The position numbers were made by a program, and so were the translations under genes. From CAYSCS01 sp964429695 (GTDB taxonomy: Bacteria; Acidobacteriota; Aminicenantia; Aminicenantales; Aminicenantaceae), in NCBI GenBank assembly GCA_964429695.1, contig CAYSCS010000071.1, positions 1 to 34,554 of the forward strand: a stretch of DNA of 34,554 nucleotides, given 5' to 3'. Each line of letters starts with the position of its first letter. The first letter of the stretch is position 1. The notes under the pieces were generated by a model, which ran no database searches, was not told where the DNA came from, and saw nothing but the letters and a program-made list of their open reading frames with translations. Positions 1 through 5,965 of the stretch are shown here, piece after piece.

Positions 1-303
1 GCAAAAGGGGAGGTCTCTTCAAAAATACAATCAGAATGAGACAGCGCTGCGTTTTGACCCCAAAGAGCACAATCTCAGGAGATCTTTGTTCTCTCTGCGC
101 AAAATGGAAGGCTCTAAAAATCTCTAACGGCAATTTTGGGAATCAAAAGCGATAGACCTGTTTTTGAGCAAAATTTTATTTTTTGTGTTTTTTTGGGATC
201 AGAAAAATATGGATTCTCCTTAGTCTGAACTTGAAAAACGAAGACGAGGGCTAAAATAACCCCTCCCGAAGTTCAATCTTAAATCTCTTTTGCTCCATAA
301 TGA
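1..303. other. Left-edge stretch without a recognisable gene
   Basis: No recognisable gene. A plus-strand frame is open from the window edge to a TAG at 153-155, with an ATG at 36 and a Cys-x-x-Cys in its translation, but it has no Shine-Dalgarno sequence and no family resemblance, so I do not call it. The rest is AT-rich with T runs near 170-195. The end of the Memo-family gene lies just to the right. Confidence 0.4.
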
Positions 304-1110
304 TTATTCGATCCTAATACCCACATAACCCACAACTTCGCTAAAATTGCCGCTCACTTCTCCAGAAGTCTGATATTTTATTAGAGTTGCCTTTTTTGCC
401 CCTAATTCTTTGGAAGCAATAAGAGCCGCAGTAGTTGGCTTAAACCCACACATGCTTATATTTTCTTTATAAACAACATCATAGAGCCCTCTCGAATCAA
501 GTTTTAATATTTTTTCAATAGCCATATTATCGTACTTTTGGGCAACCTCTTGAGAAACATAATGACTCATATCAGTGCTGGCGATAATCATCACTTGCTC
601 TTCAGTCATCTTGATGGATATATGAATTGCCTTTCCCAGCTCTTCAAGCTCCTGGTAGGTAGCTTCAACTGAGACACAAACAGGAACAATGGAGAAATTT
701 TTCTTGAAATATTGAATGAAAGGGAGCTGTACTTCGAGTGAATGCTCATGAAGATGGGCAGACTTATCTTCTTCTATGGAATCTGAATTTTCAAGGAGTA
801 AGTCAGCAAGTTCTGAATCGACAGGAACATCTCCCAGAGGTGTTTCCCATATCCCTTCTCTCATAATTCCAAAGAGCGAGTGCATGGTTCTGTGATTAGG
901 TCCGAGAAGGATGAATTTTTCGGGAAGAAGGACAGAAGAAAAAACTTCTCCTGCTACACTTCCGGAATAAATGAATCCGGCATGGGGAGAAATGACACAA
1001 ATTGCTTTTACTCTTTCAGCCCCAGGATTGACCATTTTTTCAATCATTTCCTGAAGCTCTCTCTTTTTATTTGGATAGAAGTATCCAGCAACGGATGGTT
1101 TTCTTCTCAA
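304..1110 (-). CDS. Memo-family protein (AmmeMemoRadiSam system protein B type)
   Basis: A 268-residue cytoplasmic protein of the MEMO1/AmmeMemoRadiSam-B family, an alpha/beta fold related to LigB-type dioxygenases with a putative metal pocket. Seen: the N-terminal RRKPSVAGYFYP block typical of the family, SPHAGFIYSG near residue 41, PNHR near 71, HEHSLEVQLP near 121, a D-x-SHY block near 180, and MCGFKP near 220 (Cys221). These His and Cys positions correspond to the pocket of human MEMO1. I chose the TTG at 1110 because AAAGGAGG lies 5 nt upstream and the family starts with this motif; the frame stays open to a TTG at 1158 but that one has no SD. The partner radical SAM protein is not in the window. 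The biochemical role is unknown. The start site lies in a perfect hairpin (separate entry). Confidence 0.88.
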   Translation of the reverse strand: MRRKPSVAGYFYPNKKRELQEMIEKMVNPGAERVKAICVISPHAGFIYSGSVAGEVFSSVLLPEKFILLGPNHRTMHSLFGIMREGIWETPLGDVPVDSELADLLLENSDSIEEDKSAHLHEHSLEVQLPFIQYFKKNFSIVPVCVSVEATYQELEELGKAIHISIKMTEEQVMIIASTDMSHYVSQEVAQKYDNMAIEKILKLDSRGLYDVVYKENISMCGFKPTTAALIASKELGAKKATLIKYQTSGEVSGNFSEVVGYVGIRIE

Positions 1111-1140
1111 TTTATCCTCCTTTAAGGAAAGGATAAATTG
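1108..1140 (-). promoter_or_regulatory. Hairpin enclosing the SD and start codon of the Memo-family gene
   Basis: On the minus-strand mRNA, CAAUUUAUCC and GGAUAAAUUG form a perfect 10-bp stem around a 13-nt loop. The second arm contains the end of the SD (AAAGGAGG) and ends exactly with the UUG start codon. This would hide the initiation site unless melted. No ligand-binding core is visible, so a thermosensor-like or translationally coupled switch is inference. Confidence 0.6.
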
Positions 1141-1223
1141 ATAGATTTTTTTTGTCAATTTTTAATAGGAGGTTTTAGTGATTTTCTCCTTGGACTTGGA
1201 ACTAATACCTTTATTTTAAAAAA

Positions 1224-1229
1224 ATTATA
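1224..1229 (-). promoter_or_regulatory. Possible -10 element for the Memo-family gene
   Basis: A perfect TATAAT on the minus strand in the gap between the saccharopine dehydrogenase gene and the Memo gene. No good -35 is visible at the usual distance. If used, it would give a leader of about 105 nt that includes the start-site hairpin. Confidence 0.3.
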
Positions 1230-1255
1230 ATGAAAAGAATAAAATGGCTTCTTTT

Positions 1256-2584
1256 TTACCCTTCTATTCTCTCTCTTTTCTCTTTGAAGACTATCCCTAT
1301 CTTGTTTAGTTCATTTAGAATTGGAGTGTATATTTCTGGGACTACAGGGATATGAACTCCTTTGAGTTTAATTTTCCCTTCTAAAATGAGCTTGGCGCCT
1401 ATGGCTGCCGGAAGACCTACTGTCCGAGACATTGAACTATCGCCATGAGGAATTCCAAAGTCTATTAAGGTAGAAATTATTTTCTCTCTTTTTCTATCAG
1501 GATAGGAGGCTTCAAAAGTATGCTGAAGGATTATCATATCCCTCTCCCCTTCTTCATATTGAAGTTTTTCAAGCATTCTCGAGGCAAGAATGTCCAGCGC
1601 CGAAGCTTTTTCAAGTGGGAGGGAATCATCACTCAACAAGCCAAGCCACTCCAACCTGTCTATTATTTCTGAATCTTCACTTATTTTCAGATAAGAAGCG
1701 AGGGCTTTTCTTATATCTTTTTCAGCTGGGTCTCCCATGAGCTTTCTGAGGAAACCATTATAGGTTAGCCCTGTCCAATCCTTCTGTGTTTCATCGAGCA
1801 GCCCAAGGTCCACAATCTTTTTCATCGTTGGGCACCAGCCAATGTTTCTCAAAGTGCCTCTCAGCATTGTCTTCGTGGACTTAATCCCGTAGAGCTCTAT
1901 GTAAGGTAGCGAATTGCGATTTGGATATCCTTCAAAGTCTCCCAGGCCTTCGATGTGGATGAGTATGTAATTATTAAATAGCTCCTCTGAAGGAATAAAA
2001 ACTTCCTTGCCATCCTTTAGGTACTGGGCTGAGTTTTTCCCAGCAAGAAGAACTCCAATAGGACTCCATGAAAATTTATAACCGAAAGGGTTTGTATTAG
2101 CCTCAGGAGCTGGTAATCCCCCACAATAGGAGGTGAAACTATCAATCTTTCCGCCTTCATTTTCCACTTCATGGATTATTCTCATCGCTTCCATGTGGTC
2201 AATTCCAGGGTCAAGTCCAAGCTCGTTAAGAATGATAATCCCTGCCTCTCTTGCTTCCCTATCTAAATCCTTCATAGCCTGGCTGACATAAGATGTAGTA
2301 ACCATATCCTTCTTAAACTCAATACAATACTTAGCCACTGTGGGATGAAAAGAATAAGGAACCATACTGATGACAAGGTCAGCCTTAGAAATTTCATCTT
2401 TTAAGCCTTCCTCGTTCTTGAGGTTCAATTCTTTTGCCACTCCTTGAGGATGGTTTTCGATGAGCTTCATCGCTTTGCTTACCGTACGCGAAGCTACCTC
2501 AACCTGATATCCTGGCTGGTCAAGAAGATATCTAACCAGAGGCCTTGCCACAAGCCCTGCACCAAGAATTAAGACTTTTTTCAT
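1256..2584 (-). CDS. Saccharopine dehydrogenase (glutamate-forming type, LYS9-like)
   Basis: A 442-residue protein resembling the C-terminal SDH half of animal and plant LKR/SDH (AASS) and yeast Lys9. Known family reaction: saccharopine + NAD(P)+ to glutamate + 2-aminoadipate semialdehyde, reversible. Seen: an N-terminal Rossmann motif ILGAGLVARP at the start, and the family blocks NELGLDPGIDHM and SYCGGLPAPEANTNPFGYK (about residues 120 and 155), which form the substrate side. Start: two in-frame ATGs occur at 2590 and 2584; the second has the proper spacing (7 nt) from AAAGGAG, while the first would abut it. It begins 12 nt after the stop of the lysine-ketoglutarate reductase gene, so the two halves are an operon. 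Direction of the pathway (lysine breakdown or synthesis) cannot be told from sequence. Confidence 0.9.
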   Translation of the reverse strand: MKKVLILGAGLVARPLVRYLLDQPGYQVEVASRTVSKAMKLIENHPQGVAKELNLKNEEGLKDEISKADLVISMVPYSFHPTVAKYCIEFKKDMVTTSYVSQAMKDLDREAREAGIIILNELGLDPGIDHMEAMRIIHEVENEGGKIDSFTSYCGGLPAPEANTNPFGYKFSWSPIGVLLAGKNSAQYLKDGKEVFIPSEELFNNYILIHIEGLGDFEGYPNRNSLPYIELYGIKSTKTMLRGTLRNIGWCPTMKKIVDLGLLDETQKDWTGLTYNGFLRKLMGDPAEKDIRKALASYLKISEDSEIIDRLEWLGLLSDDSLPLEKASALDILASRMLEKLQYEEGERDMIILQHTFEASYPDRKREKIISTLIDFGIPHGDSSMSRTVGLPAAIGAKLILEGKIKLKGVHIPVVPEIYTPILNELNKIGIVFKEKRERIEG

Positions 2585-2596
2585 GATCATACTCCT

Positions 2597-3916
2597 TTAA
2601 AGATTTTTAATATAATTTTCCATATATCGATAATCAGGCGTGAATTCACCCCTGAAAAGAATGACAGCTCTTTTAATCTCCTCGGGGAGATTTAGGTCGC
2701 TGAAGCTACCGCTGAAGTTTGCTCTAGCAATTTTAGGTATTAAAGGCTTGAGAGCTGTGCTGAAAAACACAGACGACTCAAGTGGTAATTCTGCAGGTAA
2801 ATTATCCACCGCCATAATTACTATTCCTCTTCCCTCCACTCCATCCTTGATTTCATCTTTTATGGGGTCATACACAAAAACCGGATGGTCAGGTTCGGTG
2901 GCTTTAAGCGTGCACTCAATGGACCCATTTATATCACAAGAGAGGTCTCCGATAACCTTTAGACGGGGGCTATGATTTCTCTCCCACATCGATTTCAAGA
3001 ATCTTTTGGTGACAAATCTGGGATAGCGCTCATCCCAGTAAATACAGTTGACGAGGATATTAAGATAAGGCAAATACATCTCAAAGATAGGTTCATATTT
3101 ATGCGGATTTTTATAGTAATCCTGGAGTTCAAAGCATTCCTCTTTGGAGCGGGTCTTTACCATGTGTTCTTCCTTAAAAACAACTTTATAAACTTTGTTT
3201 GAAGAATATTCTTTCCTCCTGGAGAGAGAGATTAAATCAGAGGGCAGGATTTCTTCTACGGGGAGAAGATTAAAAACTTCCTGTGCTCCCTGAGATACGT
3301 TTCCATAACCTGAAAAGCCACAAACAAAAGGCGTCAGAGAAGGAGGAAGTCCCTGTGTCCTGATTTCATTCCCTACTTCTTTAATTACTTCCTCAGCCTC
3401 AGCCAGGCTTCGATATTGAAATGTTTGCTTTATTTTTGAAAAGGGGTTATCTTGCTTTTCCCAAAGTAACCTTTGAGCGTAAGCCCAGAGGGTATCTATC
3501 ATTCCTGCCTGCCCTGCTTGTTTCCCAAAAAACAGGACTCTCTGACCCTTCTCATTGACTATTTTTTCATAGTCAACCAGTGTGCACTTTAAATCAACCA
3601 TCTTCCTTAACATGGGCATGTTATGAGGTTGACCTTTTATGGTATGTGAGAAGAAGAAATATGCTTTACCCTCTTTAAAAAAGGTGAGAGGAATTTCTTT
3701 AATAGCAAAAATTATTGAACAGGGAGAAAGATCTTCTTCAACTCTAATCCCTTCACGCATATAATCTGAATCTGTAAAGATTCGGATTTTGGAGGGTTGA
3801 ACTAGAATCTCAATAGGGTTATTTTGGATGATTTCTTTTGCATGGATAGGTGTTATAGGTACTCGTCTTTCCCAGATATTTTTGTCTTCTCTCCTTATGC
3901 CAATTATTGTTTTCAT
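2597..3916 (-). CDS. Lysine-ketoglutarate reductase domain protein (saccharopine dehydrogenase, lysine-forming type)
   Basis: A 439-residue stand-alone version of the LKR half of AASS, with an alanine dehydrogenase/transhydrogenase-like N-terminal fold. Known family reaction: lysine + 2-oxoglutarate to saccharopine with NADPH. Seen: the N-terminal IGIRREDKNIWERRVPITP block with conserved Arg and Lys, FFFSHTIKGQP near residue 87, a long LVDYEKIVNEKGQRVLFFG block near 115, and a second domain with VCGFSGYGNVSQGAQE near 197, the nucleotide-binding glycine-rich turn. Start ATG at 3916 is preceded by GAAGGT. It is followed closely by the SDH gene, so the fused eukaryotic enzyme appears here as two adjacent genes. 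A promoter is visible about 35-60 nt upstream. Confidence 0.88.
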   Translation of the reverse strand: MKTIIGIRREDKNIWERRVPITPIHAKEIIQNNPIEILVQPSKIRIFTDSDYMREGIRVEEDLSPCSIIFAIKEIPLTFFKEGKAYFFFSHTIKGQPHNMPMLRKMVDLKCTLVDYEKIVNEKGQRVLFFGKQAGQAGMIDTLWAYAQRLLWEKQDNPFSKIKQTFQYRSLAEAEEVIKEVGNEIRTQGLPPSLTPFVCGFSGYGNVSQGAQEVFNLLPVEEILPSDLISLSRRKEYSSNKVYKVVFKEEHMVKTRSKEECFELQDYYKNPHKYEPIFEMYLPYLNILVNCIYWDERYPRFVTKRFLKSMWERNHSPRLKVIGDLSCDINGSIECTLKATEPDHPVFVYDPIKDEIKDGVEGRGIVIMAVDNLPAELPLESSVFFSTALKPLIPKIARANFSGSFSDLNLPEEIKRAVILFRGEFTPDYRYMENYIKNL

Positions 3917-3947
3917 AGCTAACCTTCATAATATTTTTTCTTGCAAT

Positions 3948-3976
3948 AAATTACCAGACAAAAGAGATTTGGTCAA
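3948..3976 (-). promoter_or_regulatory. Sigma70-type promoter for the saccharopine operon
   Basis: Minus-strand TTGACC, 17-nt spacer, TAATTT. Predicted transcription start is about 25 nt upstream of the ATG at 3916. It sits in the intergenic region shared with the divergently transcribed cysS. Confidence 0.55.
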
Positions 3977-4034
3977 GAGAAACCAGGATTTTAAAGGGAG
4001 AAATGAGCTCAGCTCGTGAATCAAGAAAAAAGAG

Positions 4035-4058
4035 AATTTAAGGTAAAATTTAAGGTAA
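4035..4058 (+). repeat. Tandem direct repeat upstream of cysS
   Basis: Two perfect, immediately adjacent copies of AATTTAAGGTAA in the divergent LKR/cysS intergenic region, ending 18 nt before the predicted cysS -35. The position suggests a protein-binding site; no specific regulator is recognised. Confidence 0.5.
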
Positions 4059-4076
4059 TTTCAAGAGAGCGTTGGG

Positions 4077-4105
4077 TTGACGGGAGGGAATATTATTTTT
4101 AATAA
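4077..4105 (+). promoter_or_regulatory. Sigma70-type promoter directly before cysS
   Basis: TTGACG at 4077-4082, a 17-nt spacer and TAATAA at 4100-4105. Transcription would start about 4112, only a few bases before the ATG at 4115, implying a nearly leaderless mRNA. The SD-like GGGAGGG lies inside the spacer, too far from the ATG to work conventionally. An 8-bp AT stem (ATATTATT/AATAATAT, 4090-4108) overlaps the -10 region. Confidence 0.55.
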
Positions 4106-4114
4106 TATCTTCTC

Positions 4115-5515
4115 ATGATTAAGTTTTTTAACACCTTAACAGGAAAAGTTGAGGAATTCAAGACGATTGAACCAGGGAAAGTAAAACTTTACACCTGCGG
4201 TCCTACTGTCTATGATTATGCTCATATCGGGAACTTTCGGGCATATGTTTTTGAAGACCTTCTTAAAAGATTCCTGAAATACATGGGGTATGAGGTTTTA
4301 CATATCATGAACATCACTGACGTGGATGATAAGACGATTAAGGGAGCTAAGACAAGAGGTATGACTCTTAAGAAATACACAGAAATGTATATAGATGCCT
4401 TCTTCAAAGACATAGAGACGCTCAACATCTTGAAAGCCGATTGTTACCCGAGAGCAACAGAACATATTCCTGAAATGGTGGAAATGATCAAAGTCCTTCT
4501 TCAGAAAGGATATGCATATCAACGAAATGGTTCTATTTATTTCAACATCAAAAAATTCCCTGATTATGGCAAACTCTCCAAGATTGAGCTCAGCGAATTA
4601 AAGCCTGGCATAAGGATAGAAGCGGACGAGTATGAAAAAGATAGTGTTTATGATTTTGCCCTGTGGAAAGAGAAGAAGGAGGGAGAGCCTTTCTGGGCCA
4701 CAGAACTGGGCGAAGGAAGGCCAGGTTGGCATATCGAGTGCTCGGCAATGAGCATCAAATATCTCGGACAAACTTTCGATATTCACTGTGGAGGAGTGGA
4801 TAACATCTTTCCTCATCATGAGAATGAAATAGCGCAATCGGAAGCTTTCTCAGGGGTAAAATTTGTAAATTACTGGCTCCATTGTCACCATCTCATCGTT
4901 GAGGGCGAAAAGATGTCAAAGTCAAAGGGGAATCAGTTCACCCTAAGAGATATTTTGGAAAAAAACGCAGATGCGATGGCACTTCGCTTTCTCCTTCTTT
5001 CTACTCATTATCGGAAAACACTCAACTTCACCCTGAAAGCACTCGAACAGGCACATTCTTCGCTCAAGAGAATAAGAGATTTCATTTATGAGCTAAAAAA
5101 CAGTTCCTTCAAAGAAGGGAAAAATAAGATAGTTTCAAAATTGATTGAAGAAACAAAAGAGAAATTCATCGCTGGTCTGAGCAATGACTTAAATATATCC
5201 CTGGCTCTCACATCCCTTTTCACAATGATTAAAAAAGCAAACAAATTAATCTCCAAAGAAAAGTTTTATGCCCAGGATGCAAAAGCTCTCCTCGGTTTCA
5301 TTCAGAGTCTTGACAACATCTTAGGCTTAATTCCTTCATGGCCTAAGGAAGATGAGATATCTCAAGAAATAAAAGAGAAGATTGCCTTAAGAGAAAAGGC
5401 AAGGAAAGAAAAGGATTATGAACTCGCCGATAAAATCAGAGAGGAATTGAGAAAGGAAGGGATAATTCTTGAAGACACGAGGGAGGGTGTAAGATGGAAA
5501 ATCTCCAAGAGATGA
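4115..5515 (+). CDS. cysS: Cysteinyl-tRNA synthetase
   Basis: Class I aminoacyl-tRNA synthetase that charges tRNA-Cys in the cytoplasm. 466 residues, normal for the family. Seen: the N-terminal FNTLTGKVEEF block, zinc ligands Cys28, Cys209, His234 and Glu238 at the same numbering as the E. coli enzyme, the HIGN signature at 37-40, and KMSKS at 266-270. The C-terminal region has the DALR-type anticodon-binding helices ending in a short basic tail. The start is fixed by the family N-terminus; there is no SD at proper distance, and the promoter lies so close that translation may be leaderless. Followed by yraN and the M14 peptidase on the same strand. Confidence 0.97.
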   Translation: MIKFFNTLTGKVEEFKTIEPGKVKLYTCGPTVYDYAHIGNFRAYVFEDLLKRFLKYMGYEVLHIMNITDVDDKTIKGAKTRGMTLKKYTEMYIDAFFKDIETLNILKADCYPRATEHIPEMVEMIKVLLQKGYAYQRNGSIYFNIKKFPDYGKLSKIELSELKPGIRIEADEYEKDSVYDFALWKEKKEGEPFWATELGEGRPGWHIECSAMSIKYLGQTFDIHCGGVDNIFPHHENEIAQSEAFSGVKFVNYWLHCHHLIVEGEKMSKSKGNQFTLRDILEKNADAMALRFLLLSTHYRKTLNFTLKALEQAHSSLKRIRDFIYELKNSSFKEGKNKIVSKLIEETKEKFIAGLSNDLNISLALTSLFTMIKKANKLISKEKFYAQDAKALLGFIQSLDNILGLIPSWPKEDEISQEIKEKIALREKARKEKDYELADKIREELRKEGIILEDTREGVRWKISKR

Positions 5516-5526
5516 TTCAAGCTGAA

Positions 5527-5546
5527 GCTCCTTTCATAAAAGGAGC
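5527..5546 (+). promoter_or_regulatory. Stem-loop between cysS and yraN
   Basis: A perfect 8-bp stem, GCTCCTTT and AAAGGAGC, with loop CATA, starting 12 nt after the cysS stop codon. No T-run follows, so it is unlikely to be a simple intrinsic terminator. It contains an SD-like AAAGGAG paired to its complement. It may be an mRNA processing or stability element. Confidence 0.45.
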
Positions 5547-5575
5547 GCCTCGAGAATAATTTAAGAGAGCAAGAA

Positions 5576-5944
5576 TTGCCCACAAATAACCTCAGCCCCT
5601 ATAAGCTTGGAAAAGAGGGAGAAGAGATTGCCCTTCGTTATCTCAAGAAGAAGAAATACAAGATAATAAAGAAAGGATTTCGTCTTTTAAAAGGCGAAAT
5701 TGACATCATTGCTTATGATCAAAAGACCCTTGTTTTTATAGAAGTGAAAACCAGGAAAAACTTCGATTATGGACATCCTGAGGAATCTGTTACATATCTA
5801 AAGCAGAAACAAATCAAGAAAATAGCATCTGGCTTTATGAGTATGAATAACCTGACGAATGTTGAATGTCGTTTTGATGTCATCTCCATAATGCCTGAAA
5901 AACCTGGGAGCTATAAATTGTGTCATATAAAAAATGCCTTCTAA
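5576..5944 (+). CDS. YraN family (UPF0102) nuclease-fold protein
   Basis: A 122-residue protein of the YraN/UPF0102 family, which has the PD-(D/E)xK restriction-endonuclease-like fold; its physiological role is not established. Seen: LGKEGEEIALRYLKKKKY at the N-terminus, KGEIDIIAYD with Glu41 and Asp43, and VFIEVKTR with Glu56 and Lys58, together the expected catalytic set, then the YLKQKQIKKI helix. The only possible start before the conserved LGKEGE block is a TTG at 5576: the frame is closed by a TAA at 5537 and has no ATG. The SD is weak (AGAGAG). Confidence 0.88.
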   Translation: MPTNNLSPYKLGKEGEEIALRYLKKKKYKIIKKGFRLLKGEIDIIAYDQKTLVFIEVKTRKNFDYGHPEESVTYLKQKQIKKIASGFMSMNNLTNVECRFDVISIMPEKPGSYKLCHIKNAF

Positions 5945-5965
5945 TATTTTAATCAGGAGGTTCAA

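Noticed and set aside
36..155. Plus-strand frame at the left edge with a Cys-x-x-Cys
   Set aside because: No SD, short, no family resemblance, and only open from the edge by chance length.
1167..1219. AGGAGG followed at 5 nt by GTG on the plus strand
   Set aside because: The frame holds only 13 codons and lies antisense in the Memo leader; no support as a gene.
4090..4114. Hairpin-bridged SD for cysS as the main explanation
   Set aside because: The all-AT stem is weak and it coincides with a good -10 element; the leaderless promoter reading is simpler, though not proven.
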